Below, one piece after another: positions 1-8,870 of a stretch of DNA of 64,000 nucleotides. Below the pieces are notes generated by a model. That model was given only the letters and a program-made list of their open reading frames with translations, did not search any database and had not been told where the DNA came from. This DNA is from Bacteroidota bacterium. Lineage in GTDB: Bacteria > Bacteroidota > Bacteroidia > NS11-12g > UBA9320. The position numbers were made by a program, and so were the translations under genes. Position 1 is the stretch's first letter. Every line of letters begins with the position of its first letter. Location of the stretch: NCBI GenBank assembly GCA_002746305.1, contig NVWV01000004.1, positions 305,764-369,763 on the forward strand. The letters are read 5' to 3'.

Positions 1-382
1 CTTTGTTTTTAAACGCGTCTGTTAACCAATATTTGACGGTGTTTACATGCCAAGGAACGATTCCAAACTTATGTAAGGATTCTTCGCCATATTTTTCTAT
101 TGCATCCTTCCATTTTATGGGCACAGTGTCAATAGGTACTGCTTGTTCATAGTGGTCTAAATCGATGTAATGACGAGGAGCTTCATCGTCGATTGCATAC
201 CTTCTTTGATCGGCTCGTACTGCAAACTCTCGTATATAACTAATATTCGCCTTGTAAAAACCGAACATGTCTTGTGGTAAGGTGAAACACGCCAGATAGT
301 TTATCTCCTTATGAGCATAAAAGCCCCATGGGTTGGAGCTTAAAACCATAACACAGAATATGGTGGTGAATAGATGTCTCAC
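1..382 (-). CDS. Zinc-dependent phospholipase C / S1-P1 nuclease-like protein, 3' part outside the window
   Basis: This reading frame runs off the left edge, so only the first 127 codons are visible. It starts with GTG at 382; an in-frame TAG lies directly upstream, so no earlier start is possible. The N-terminus is a plausible signal peptide ending near Phe-Tyr-Ala. It is followed by a Trp-Gly-Phe-Tyr-Ala-His segment and later by RRYA and EAPRHYIDLDHY, the pattern I associate with Bacteroidota proteins of the zinc-dependent phospholipase C / S1-P1 nuclease fold, where N-terminal Trp and His ligate zinc. It probably acts in the periplasm or outside the cell. The substrate cannot be inferred. 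It lies 81 bases downstream of the rhomboid gene on the same strand and may be cotranscribed with it. Confidence 0.7.
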   Translation of the reverse strand, partial: MRHLFTTIFCVMVLSSNPWGFYAHKEINYLACFTLPQDMFGFYKANISYIREFAVRADQRRYAIDDEAPRHYIDLDHYEQAVPIDTVPIKWKDAIEKYGEESLHKFGIVPWHVNTVKYWLTDAFKNK

Positions 383-463
383 CTAAGCGAAGATATCTGA
401 AGATGGGTGATTGTCGTGAGGTTGACATCAATAAGCTATAAAATCAGGGAAAATAGCTGGTTG

Positions 464-1225
464 TTAGGGGTGATTTTCACCCTTTTTTTTGTAGTGATAA
501 TGAACCGTGGTCCCAATATTCTCTTCTTCTGGCAAATTCCAATAACCAATTTCATCGTCATCATCGTCATCGTCTTCTTCAATAAAAAACATAGGTAGTT
601 GTGGTCCCCTTTTGCGGTATAGGATTCCAAAGAATACTCCAGATATAGCCCCTGAAAGGTGCCCTTCCCAAGAAATATTTTTACCAATAAGCCTACCATA
701 TTCTGGAAACAGACCATAAATAATTCCTCCGTACAAGAATATAAGCATGAAAGCTGCACCCAACATCTCTTTATTCCGAGATATAAAAGCATGTGTTACT
801 AGAAAAAATACGTAAGCATATACTATACCACTTGCACCTATATGGTTGGAGCCAGATTTCCCCATAAATAGTAACAGAATACCAGTAAGCAAAAAGTTGT
901 ATACTAAAATATGTGTTTTTTCCTTTTCAAAATAGATGAAAATAAAACCCATAGACAGTACCAAAGGAACACTGTTGGACATCAAGTGATCAAAATCGCC
1001 ATGTAAAAAGGGCATTGTAAATATTCCAAGAAGTCCTCTCCATTCCCTTGGATGCATCCCATATTCCCTTAGGTCTAAGTGAAAATTAAGATCCATAAAA
1101 AAAACAAGCCACATTATTACCATTACAACCAATGGCCATACTATAGAGTTTATTAATTTTATGAGAAAATTAATCATTTCAGAGTAATGTGTTTCAAAAA
1201 ACGTTCCTAATATTTTTACTGACAA
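464..1225 (-). CDS. Rhomboid family intramembrane serine protease
   Basis: The 253-residue polytopic protein has the rhomboid signature. An HxxxN element (His80 to Asn84) in the second membrane segment helps form the oxyanion hole. The catalytic serine lies in GASG (Ser132), and the partner histidine is in a GHLSG segment (His189). Rhomboids cleave membrane proteins inside or just outside the bilayer; the substrate here is unknown. The C-terminus carries an acidic stretch of seven aspartates after the last membrane segment, then a basic end, likely cytoplasmic and outside the catalytic core. It is the first gene of a minus-strand pair with the phospholipase C-like gene and is divergent from the exosortase operon, with 175 bases between the two starts. 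Confidence 0.88.
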   Translation of the reverse strand: MSVKILGTFFETHYSEMINFLIKLINSIVWPLVVMVIMWLVFFMDLNFHLDLREYGMHPREWRGLLGIFTMPFLHGDFDHLMSNSVPLVLSMGFIFIYFEKEKTHILVYNFLLTGILLLFMGKSGSNHIGASGIVYAYVFFLVTHAFISRNKEMLGAAFMLIFLYGGIIYGLFPEYGRLIGKNISWEGHLSGAISGVFFGILYRKRGPQLPMFFIEEDDDDDDDEIGYWNLPEEENIGTTVHYHYKKKGENHP

Positions 1226-1400
1226 AACTGCCGTTCCGATGTGCTTGAGAATTTAAATGTCGTTTATCTGCTCTCAGATTCATTTTATCGACCGCTTTAG
1301 TTTCCCCTCTATTAAACTACAAATTGTCTCGTTTAAAGAAATACTTAGAACATGAATCTCTCGTTTTTTACGCAACCGAATTAATAACCAATTAAAAATC

Positions 1401-2906
1401 ATGAAGTTTCCAAGCTATCTTGTAACACTCTTTGCAACCGTCTTATTTGTCATTCTTTTCTTTGAGAAGTCCCTCGGATTAAACGTAGCTATTTACGGAG
1501 TCATTACAATTGTGCTTTTAGTCACATTCAAAACTACTTTCTTTAAACCTGTGCTAAATAAGATTGTGGGGATTGGATTTCTTATGACCTCTGTACTGTA
1601 CTACTTATTTGCAAGCCCGTTTACTTTGTCTATCTCAATACTCTCTTTTATATTGCTAATTGGGTTGCATGTATCAGTCCCTTTTAGAAATCTTTTTTAT
1701 GCACTTCTCAATGCAATGCCCAACCATATACTTTCAATTCAAGATTTTTTTAGATCATTTCGCTTAAGAAAAAAGAACAAAAGAAACTCGGGCATTTCTA
1801 AACTAATGAGGGTGATTTTTTTGCCGCTTTTTGTCATTTTCCTTTTCGTTGCATTATACAGCATGGGAAGTTCATTTTTTTCAGATGCAATTGGTCAGGT
1901 GGGGGTGGTCCTTAGTAAAGCAATTCGGAGAGTGACACAGTACATTGACATTGTCGCTGTATTTATCGCCTTGATTGGCCTCTGGTTTGCAATGATACAT
2001 AGTTTAGGATTTCAATCTACATCACTCTCTGAGAGTGATGCAAATAGTTCAGATCTTCTTACTCACATTAAGACTAACATTAAATCAAGATTTAGAAATA
2101 TGGACTTAATGATAGAGCATAAGTCAGGGGTATTTCTCTTTGCTGTATTATGTCTTTTGATTTCGATGTTATTATTTTTAGAGATTAAAAACGTTTGGAT
2201 CAATTTTCAATGGGAGGGACAGTTACTCAAAGAAATGGTTCACGAGGGGACCTACATTCTTATTGTAGCAATCCTTGTTTCCATGGTAATAACCATTTAT
2301 TACTTTAGGAAGAATCTCAATTTTTATAAGGGTAATAGGTTGATTAAAAATTTAGCTTACCTATGGATGGGACTTAATTCGCTATTGGTAATTTCTGTTT
2401 TTGTAAGAAACGCGTACTACATACAACATTTTGGACTCGCATATAAACGAATTGGAGTAGTTTTTTTCTTGCTACTTTGTTTGATTGGTTTATTTACTCT
2501 GGTAATAAAGATTGGTAAGGTGAAAAGTATTTTTTATGTTGTTCGTACCAATTCACTTGCTGCTTACATTACCTTGGTAGCCTTATGCATTGTAAATTGG
2601 GACGGTATTATTGCTAAATATAATTTTGCTCATTATAAAACTGCTTTTGTACATTTACCTTTTATGTCTAATCTCAGCGATAAGACCTTACCTTATTTGA
2701 AGCTGACAGATGATCAGATTGTGGAAATAGAGACTAAACAAGTAGAAAAAATTCCTTTTGTTAAAAGAGGATATTTTAAAGAAGAAAATTACAAGGCCAA
2801 GATTGATGAGAGAATTCGAAAATTTAAACTAGACCAAAAAAATCGTCATTGGTTGGAAAGTGTGTGGGCAGAGGAAAAGGCCTTAAATTTACTTAATCAA
2901 GGCTAA
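1401..2906 (+). CDS. Polytopic membrane protein, DUF4173/DUF4153-like, first gene of the exosortase N operon
   Basis: The 501-residue protein has about eleven hydrophobic segments, a basic cytoplasmic-looking loop around residues 125-140 (RLRKKNKRN), and a soluble charged C-terminal tail of roughly 80 residues. The overall pattern resembles the DUF4173/DUF4153 membrane family, whose biochemical role is not established. Its TAA stop shares one base with the ATG of xrtN (TAATG), so translation is probably coupled. That position makes it a candidate accessory component of the exosortase N system, but this is inference from context only. I saw no catalytic motif. Confidence 0.75.
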   Translation: MKFPSYLVTLFATVLFVILFFEKSLGLNVAIYGVITIVLLVTFKTTFFKPVLNKIVGIGFLMTSVLYYLFASPFTLSISILSFILLIGLHVSVPFRNLFYALLNAMPNHILSIQDFFRSFRLRKKNKRNSGISKLMRVIFLPLFVIFLFVALYSMGSSFFSDAIGQVGVVLSKAIRRVTQYIDIVAVFIALIGLWFAMIHSLGFQSTSLSESDANSSDLLTHIKTNIKSRFRNMDLMIEHKSGVFLFAVLCLLISMLLFLEIKNVWINFQWEGQLLKEMVHEGTYILIVAILVSMVITIYYFRKNLNFYKGNRLIKNLAYLWMGLNSLLVISVFVRNAYYIQHFGLAYKRIGVVFFLLLCLIGLFTLVIKIGKVKSIFYVVRTNSLAAYITLVALCIVNWDGIIAKYNFAHYKTAFVHLPFMSNLSDKTLPYLKLTDDQIVEIETKQVEKIPFVKRGYFKEENYKAKIDERIRKFKLDQKNRHWLESVWAEEKALNLLNQG

Positions 2907-4348
2907 TGAGCAGGTCTAACTTGAAACTAATAGTACTGAATGTTGTCTGTCTAATAGTAGCTCTTATTTTCTTCAAGGATAGCCTATTTTGGATTGGAGA
3001 ACGAGTTGGTGTTGGTGTTTTTAAATTATTTAATGTACTGGCTTTTATTGCTTTAGGGGTGCTTGCTTATCATCGGATCAATGGAAGGTTAAGTCTCATT
3101 ATTAAACTTCAAGTCACTCCTGTATTGCCAATTGTAGTTATGATTATTGCTATTATAGGGTATGTAGTATTAGATTCAATATTTGGAATCAGAACATTCA
3201 ATACTTTAATGTTTTTGTTTTTCTTATTCGGTTATGTTGGTCTTTTTGTAAACAAAAGAAACTGGCTCAGATCTTCAGTACCCGTACTTTTACTTACATT
3301 GATTTTACCTTTTGGAGATTTATTAGATACCTACCTTGGCTTTCCACTACGAATGCAAACTTCCATTGGAGTAGAATATATCCTGCAAAAAATGGGAGTT
3401 GATTTACTTGATCATCAAACTATCTTAAGTCTCGAAAATAGATATACCCAGATAGACACCACGTGTAGTGGACTAAACGTAATTTGGGCAGGTACTTTAT
3501 TATTTATAGCATTTTCTATAATTGATAGAATAAAATTTGGAGTTCGATGGGTAATTTGGTTTTGTGCTTTTATGCTCATGCTTTTATGTTTTAATGGGCT
3601 AAGAATATTGCTTCTTGTCAGTCTCGAATTGGTATTTGAAAATCAACAATTAGCAGATGCCATTCACGTACCTTTAGGACTAGTTGGTTTTGTAGTACCT
3701 GCGATTATCATGTGGTTTTGGGTGAATTGGAAAAAAACTAAAATTAAGGATCAAAGAGATGAACCCGTTCCAAGAAGTGAATATTTTTCATTTGCTGGTC
3801 AAATGGTAGTGATCGCAGTATTAATTTCATTATTAGCATTTATGCCAGTTAAAGAAGTACTCACAAATAAGTCCGTTGTTTTGAGTGAGTCACTTAATTT
3901 TAATCCTATTGTACTTACCGAAAAGGAGCAGGCGTATTTTGATTTTGAGCAGAGTGATGCACGGAAGTATCATTTAGATTTTAGGAGTCTTCATGGAAGC
4001 GTAATAGTGATTGCATCTAATTCATTCAAAGGTCATCACGACCCTACGCTTTGTTTACAGTCAATTGGTTTCCAGATTAAAAGTAATTTACTCCGTTTAG
4101 TGGAGGGGCAGCCTATCAGGTATCTGACATTTAAAGAATCAAATCAAGTCGGTATTTATTGGTTTAAGAGTGGTAATGAGTATACTGATGATTACTCTTA
4201 TCGTGTATGGTATGATATTAAGAACAAGAACAGAACGAATAACTGGATACAAGTGACAGCACTATTTGACTCAGACTATCAAGTAGAGGATCTTGGATTA
4301 TTTTTTAATTATATAAATAAGAATATAAACTGCAATGAGATTAACTAG
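2906..4348 (+). CDS. xrtN: Exosortase N with C-terminal EpsI/DUF3485-like domain
   Basis: Exosortases are membrane cysteine transpeptidase-like enzymes that process proteins with PEP-CTERM-type tails. This 480-residue protein has the three catalytic landmarks in order: Cys187 in TTCSGLN, Arg233 in FNGLRIL, and His254 in DAIHVPLG. They sit among about eight membrane segments. After roughly residue 295 there is an extra soluble domain with an HDPTLCLQ motif, like the EpsI (DUF3485) domain fused to some exosortases. The fusion, the neighbours and the Bacteroidota background fit the XrtN class. The 3' end overlaps the start of the VIT-domain gene by 14 bases. The architecture makes assignment as an exosortase firm; the N subtype is recalled from family knowledge and rests partly on the neighbour gene. 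Confidence 0.88.
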   Translation: MSRSNLKLIVLNVVCLIVALIFFKDSLFWIGERVGVGVFKLFNVLAFIALGVLAYHRINGRLSLIIKLQVTPVLPIVVMIIAIIGYVVLDSIFGIRTFNTLMFLFFLFGYVGLFVNKRNWLRSSVPVLLLTLILPFGDLLDTYLGFPLRMQTSIGVEYILQKMGVDLLDHQTILSLENRYTQIDTTCSGLNVIWAGTLLFIAFSIIDRIKFGVRWVIWFCAFMLMLLCFNGLRILLLVSLELVFENQQLADAIHVPLGLVGFVVPAIIMWFWVNWKKTKIKDQRDEPVPRSEYFSFAGQMVVIAVLISLLAFMPVKEVLTNKSVVLSESLNFNPIVLTEKEQAYFDFEQSDARKYHLDFRSLHGSVIVIASNSFKGHHDPTLCLQSIGFQIKSNLLRLVEGQPIRYLTFKESNQVGIYWFKSGNEYTDDYSYRVWYDIKNKNRTNNWIQVTALFDSDYQVEDLGLFFNYINKNINCNEIN

Positions 4349-7067
4349 CTTTATCGAAAAAACACTTTTTAATTCCGTTTTTATCCAAATAACTTTTTGG
4401 ATATGGAATCTATTATTTATTACCCTTTGGATTACCTTAGAAGTCGAAAGTGGATTTGTTCATTATATGATAGCAGATGCAATATCTGGCGATATGCCCA
4501 TGAACATTCTCCTTATATCACTAGTATTGATTCTTATTCCGCTGGTGAGTCTTATCCTAGCATTGACTAAACTTTTTGGAATAAAGGATGCGATTACTAA
4601 ATGGTTTTTGTGTGTTGAAATCCCACTTATGTTCCTTTGTTTCCTGAGACTTGTAGGTCTACAGGAACTGACATCTGGTAACTCCCATTTCCTTCTTGTT
4701 GCAGTACTTGGCATAATTACCTTTATAGTTTACATACTAAAAGACACTAAGTTTTTTAATAATAAATGGATGGAACTAAAGATGATGGGTTTTACATCCA
4801 TGTTGCTTTTGGTTTTTTATTTTGCACTTCTTGCTAGTCTGGTTGTCATTCCCGCTTTTTGGATTCTTGTAAAGGCGTTTTTTAGTTTTGAGTGGCTAGA
4901 GATATTCTCTCACCCAAGAGATTTATTTTTCTCCATAATTGGAGCTGTTTTTATGGGAATAAGTAGCGTGCTAGGAGTTGTCTACCCGATATACGCTGTA
5001 TTCACTTATTTCAAGTCATTCAAGTTCGGATTTGACCATTTCAAACAATCTAGATACATCGCAACATGGTTGACAGTTATTCTTACCGTTAGTGTAAACG
5101 TAGTATTATTTTTTGCCCTCAACGTTAATCAGTCTCAGCACTATGCGTTTGATTTATGGGAGGAATTAGAAGAAAAAGATTCCAAACCTGAGTTGAAGAA
5201 TGAGGTAAGAGAAAATGAAGTTAAGATGAAGAAAGGAATCATGAACGCATATTTAGCAAGGTATCGCTATATGTGTGATAGCGATGATGAACCCTTGAAG
5301 TATATGTATAATGAGGCTTTTGGAAATGAATTTGTTACCTCATTTGCTAAAACTATTTTCAACGGTTTAGGATTTCCCTTTATTTATCAAGGGGACATAT
5401 ACAATGATGAAGACAAAGCCCGTGAGCTGTATGGGAATTTGTTTGATGAATCGCTCCACATTGCAGAAAAGGACAGAATACTGCATGCAATGAATTCTAC
5501 TTGGAACAGGAGGAGAGTAGAAGCTGGTATTCTAGATATTAATGAAAAAAAGGTATTGGTAACTCATCAAGATGTTAAAGTAAAAGAGAATGGCAATTTT
5601 GCTAGAATAGAGATTCACGAAACGTATAAGAATCAGACCTTCCAGCAACAAGAAATTTTGTATTACTTTACTTTACCAGCCAATGCTGTATTTACGGGAC
5701 TTTGGTTGAGTGATAATGATAGTATAGAAAAACAATATGAATATGTAGTATCTCCCAGAGGAGCAGCTCAACAGGTGTATAAGAATGAGGTGAGACGCAG
5801 AGTAGATCCTTCTTTACTAGAACAAGTAGGCCCCAATCAATACAGACTAAGAGCTTTTCCGATTCTACCCAAGACTTGGGAATATGATGGTGATTTTAGA
5901 AGTGACCGCAAGATAAAGGAAGGTGAAAATTTTCATTTGTGGTTAGAATACAGTGTGTATTCAGATGGTGAAACTTGGCCAACTCCAAGAATTATTGAGC
6001 GTCGAAATGTATTTCAAAATGATTACACTGAACACGTTTATCAGAGCGAGAATATGGAACAAGATTATGGAACATGGATTCCATATAGTCTGCCTAAACT
6101 TAGTTCACCTCGAGATGTTGAAGAGATGAGTTTTGATGGAAGGTGTGTTGCGTTTTCAAAGTCCAAAGAGCCAAGCATTAAAAAGCAAAAGGTGAATGTG
6201 ATTGTAGATAATTCCTATAGCATGTCAAAACAAATTGGTAGCATAGAAAAAGGTATTGCAGAGATTACTGAATTGCTAGGGATGGAGAATGTAAGAACAT
6301 TCATAAATAATGAGGAGTTTGGTCTATTGGATGAGTCGATGTTTTGGGGAGATAATCAAACACTCACTCAATTATATGATAATAAAACAATTTTAAATTC
6401 AGCTACTTGCATTTTTCTTACGGACAATGGAAGCTACGAGTTATTAACTGATACATTAAGTTCTCTACAGCTAAAGAATCCTCTTTACCTTGTTCATGTA
6501 AATGAGAATTGGCCCAAAGCATATCCTGATAATTTATTTGAAACTATTAAACTTAATGGTGGTGGTGCTGTCGGAAACATAAAAGATTTAGCAGGAAAAA
6601 TGAAGAAGTTTGAGTACATCAGCAGGCATGAAAATATTTCTTCTAGTGGTGGTGTAGATATAGATTTTTATGAAACCTCTAAGAACCCTTGTATCATTGG
6701 TCCATCATCTATTGGCAGTCAGATTATTGCTGCGAAAATGATAGATAAAATGGTCAAAGATGTATATTCTGAGAACAGGTTGGCAGTACTAGACAACATG
6801 CATGATTTTGCCAAAAAGAATCATATTGTGACTCCATACTCGTCCATGATAGTCTTGGTAAATGAAAGACAAAAGAAGGCTTTAGAGGATGCGGAAAATC
6901 AGGAAGATAGATTCGATCGGGAGAATGAGACAGGGGGTGAACCTATAGGTAAATTAGGCCTTACGGAAGTTACAGGTACCCCAGAGCCTCATGAATGGCT
7001 ATTGATGATACTTTCCACTTGTATGTTATTGATCTTGTGGTATAGAAAAAAGTATAAAGTAGTTTAG
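4335..7067 (+). CDS. XrtN-system VIT domain protein with a PEP-CTERM-like tail
   Basis: This 910-residue protein begins with about eight membrane segments (residues 10-270). A charged region follows, then a VIT (vault/inter-alpha-trypsin) domain at roughly 400-510. Next is a von Willebrand A-like domain starting with VIVDNSYSMS near residue 620, a DxSxS-type metal site. The C-terminus is a sorting-signal-like tail: PEP at about 883-885, a hydrophobic run to about 901, then WYRKK and further basic residues. It is therefore probably the substrate of the exosortase encoded immediately upstream, with which it overlaps by 14 bases. In vertebrates and other bacteria VIT plus vWA proteins act as secreted scaffolds; the role here is unknown. 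The family is known as the VIT partner of XrtN. Confidence 0.85.
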   Translation: MRLTSFIEKTLFNSVFIQITFWIWNLLFITLWITLEVESGFVHYMIADAISGDMPMNILLISLVLILIPLVSLILALTKLFGIKDAITKWFLCVEIPLMFLCFLRLVGLQELTSGNSHFLLVAVLGIITFIVYILKDTKFFNNKWMELKMMGFTSMLLLVFYFALLASLVVIPAFWILVKAFFSFEWLEIFSHPRDLFFSIIGAVFMGISSVLGVVYPIYAVFTYFKSFKFGFDHFKQSRYIATWLTVILTVSVNVVLFFALNVNQSQHYAFDLWEELEEKDSKPELKNEVRENEVKMKKGIMNAYLARYRYMCDSDDEPLKYMYNEAFGNEFVTSFAKTIFNGLGFPFIYQGDIYNDEDKARELYGNLFDESLHIAEKDRILHAMNSTWNRRRVEAGILDINEKKVLVTHQDVKVKENGNFARIEIHETYKNQTFQQQEILYYFTLPANAVFTGLWLSDNDSIEKQYEYVVSPRGAAQQVYKNEVRRRVDPSLLEQVGPNQYRLRAFPILPKTWEYDGDFRSDRKIKEGENFHLWLEYSVYSDGETWPTPRIIERRNVFQNDYTEHVYQSENMEQDYGTWIPYSLPKLSSPRDVEEMSFDGRCVAFSKSKEPSIKKQKVNVIVDNSYSMSKQIGSIEKGIAEITELLGMENVRTFINNEEFGLLDESMFWGDNQTLTQLYDNKTILNSATCIFLTDNGSYELLTDTLSSLQLKNPLYLVHVNENWPKAYPDNLFETIKLNGGGAVGNIKDLAGKMKKFEYISRHENISSSGGVDIDFYETSKNPCIIGPSSIGSQIIAAKMIDKMVKDVYSENRLAVLDNMHDFAKKNHIVTPYSSMIVLVNERQKKALEDAENQEDRFDRENETGGEPIGKLGLTEVTGTPEPHEWLLMILSTCMLLILWYRKKYKVV

Positions 7068-7123
7068 CTAGGAGGAACTTTGTAACGTAAAAAAGTCCTA
7101 AACTTGCAGCCATTTAAATAACA

Positions 7124-8218
7124 ATGGCATTACAATGTGGAATTGTTGGCTTGCCCAACGTAGGAAAATCAACTCTTTTTAACTGTTTGAGCAGTGCAAA
7201 GGCTGAAAGTGCGAATTACCCGTTTTGCACTATAGAGCCTAATATAGGCACTATTACAGTACCTGACGAAAGACTTACTAAAATTTCTGATTTAGTAAAT
7301 CCCCAAAAGATACTTCCCACAACTGTGGAAATAGTAGATATAGCAGGTCTCGTAAAAGGAGCGAGCAAAGGTGAAGGTTTGGGAAACCAATTTTTGGGAA
7401 ATATCAGAAATACCAATGCCATTTTGCATGTAGTGAGATGTTTTGATGATGAGAACATTACCCATGTTGACGGAAGTATAGATCCTGTAAGAGATAAAGA
7501 AATAATAGATACTGAGCTTCAGTTAAAAGACTTGGAGGCCATAGATGCTAAAATAGTAAAGGTTAAAAAACTTGCGGATTCAGGAAACAAGGAGGCTAAA
7601 GCTATTTATGAAGTAACAAGTCTTCTTAAAAGTACCTTGGAACAGGGGAAGTCAGCTAGAACCATTGAAATGGGAGATGCTAAGTGGGATTTGGTTAAAG
7701 ATTTAAATCTTCTGACGGCAAAGCCAGTTTTGTATGTGTGCAATGTAGATGAACAGAGTGTTGTGAATGGTAATCATCATACGGAAGCTTTTATGAATGC
7801 GATAAAAGACGAGAATGCTGAGGTAATGTTTGTTTCTGCTGAAATAGAATCAGAAATGATAGACATGGAGGAAGAAGATAAAATGATGTTCTTAGAAGAC
7901 ATGGGTCTTCAAGAAAGTGGCGTAAATAGAATAATTAAAGCAGCCTATAAGCTACTTCGTTTTTACACTTATTTCACCGCAGGCGAGAAAGAAGTGAGAG
8001 CTTGGACAATAACAGAAGGTTTTACTGCACCTCAAGCAGCAGGAGTTATACATACAGATTTCGAAAAAGGCTTTATACGTGCGGAGGTTATAGCATATGC
8101 CGATTTTATAGAATTAGGTTCTGAAGCAAAGTGCAGAGAAGCTGGTAGGTTAAGAGTAGAGGGTAAAGAATATTTGGTACAAGACGGAGATATGATGCAT
8201 TTCAGATTCAATGTTTAG
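7124..8218 (+). CDS. ychF: Redox-regulated P-loop ATPase YchF (Obg/OLA1 family)
   Basis: The 364-residue protein matches the universal YchF family over its full length. It has a P-loop GLPNVGKS at residues 9-16, a DIAGLVKGA G3 region, and the C-terminal TGS-like domain ending in the typical RFNV. YchF binds ATP in preference to GTP and associates with ribosomes and the oxidative-stress response in other bacteria. The start is the ATG at 7124. A weak -7-like box (TAAACTTG, 7099-7106) lies upstream, suggesting its own transcript separate from the exosortase operon that ends 56 bases earlier. Confidence 0.97.
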   Translation: MALQCGIVGLPNVGKSTLFNCLSSAKAESANYPFCTIEPNIGTITVPDERLTKISDLVNPQKILPTTVEIVDIAGLVKGASKGEGLGNQFLGNIRNTNAILHVVRCFDDENITHVDGSIDPVRDKEIIDTELQLKDLEAIDAKIVKVKKLADSGNKEAKAIYEVTSLLKSTLEQGKSARTIEMGDAKWDLVKDLNLLTAKPVLYVCNVDEQSVVNGNHHTEAFMNAIKDENAEVMFVSAEIESEMIDMEEEDKMMFLEDMGLQESGVNRIIKAAYKLLRFYTYFTAGEKEVRAWTITEGFTAPQAAGVIHTDFEKGFIRAEVIAYADFIELGSEAKCREAGRLRVEGKEYLVQDGDMMHFRFNV

Positions 8219-8265
8219 GCTGACAATTAAGCATTGAATTCAAAATCTTGCATTTGGCTGACAAT
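8218..8265 (+). repeat. Imperfect short direct repeat beginning at the ychF stop
   Basis: GGCTGACAAT occurs at 8218-8227, overlapping the last base of the ychF stop codon, and again at 8256-8265. Both copies are followed by similar AT-rich sequence containing TCAAAAT. The period is 38 bases. It lies directly upstream of the lipoprotein promoter. No function is apparent. Confidence 0.5.
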
Positions 8266-8292
8266 AGCAATTTCAAAATTTAAGTTTAAAAC

Positions 8293-8300
8293 TATATTTG
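8293..8300 (+). promoter_or_regulatory. -7 box (TATATTTG) of the lipoprotein gene
   Basis: TATATTTG matches the Bacteroidota -7 consensus TAnnTTTG exactly and ends seven bases before the ATG at 8308. A start point at the usual distance would give an almost leaderless mRNA. I found no convincing TTTG at -33. Confidence 0.5.
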
Positions 8301-8307
8301 TGGACAG

Positions 8308-8841
8308 ATGAATAAATTTATTTTACCTCTTGCATTATTCTGCATGACGTTTGTAGCCTGTGAACAAGACGGGATTAGTATTTCTTTTAACGTAGACTAT
8401 ACTACAGAATTTACAATAGATGCTAATAGTGTTACAAGTACAGGAGGGATTCCAGTTGATATTAACACACCTTCAGTTTCAACTAGTGGTTCCACTGTTT
8501 ATGGAGATAACAATACCAATATAGATAAGATTGAATCAGCTAAACTGAAAACATTGTCAATTTCAATCACTGCTCCTAATGATGAAGACTTTTCGTTTAT
8601 TTCAGAAGTTAAATTATATGTAACAGGACAAGGTCTTTCTGAAGAACTTGTTGCTTCAAAATCTAACATTGATGGAACAGCAACTTCAATTGATTTAGAT
8701 GTTCAAGATGTAGAATTAGCAGATCATATTAAGGCAGGAGAGTTTAGCACTAGAGTTAGTGTTACTACAAATGAGACTATTACTGATGACGTAGAAATGA
8801 AAGCTGATATGCAGTTCAAAATTACAGCGACTGCACTTTAA
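8308..8841 (+). CDS. Hypothetical outer-membrane or periplasmic lipoprotein
   Basis: The 177-residue protein has a lipoprotein signal peptide with a lipobox ending at Cys18 (FVAC). The rest is Ser/Thr-rich with alternating polar and hydrophobic residues, as in an all-beta domain. Small proteins of this type are common in Bacteroidota, but I recognise no specific family or activity. The next gene starts 29 bases downstream, so the two lipoproteins are probably cotranscribed from the box at 8293. Confidence 0.7.
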   Translation: MNKFILPLALFCMTFVACEQDGISISFNVDYTTEFTIDANSVTSTGGIPVDINTPSVSTSGSTVYGDNNTNIDKIESAKLKTLSISITAPNDEDFSFISEVKLYVTGQGLSEELVASKSNIDGTATSIDLDVQDVELADHIKAGEFSTRVSVTTNETITDDVEMKADMQFKITATAL

Positions 8842-8870
8842 GAGTATATACAATTCAAAACTAAAAATAA

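Noticed and set aside
436..792. Open frame of 118 codons on the minus strand inside the rhomboid gene
   Set aside because: It overlaps the well-supported rhomboid gene in another frame and has no recognisable features.
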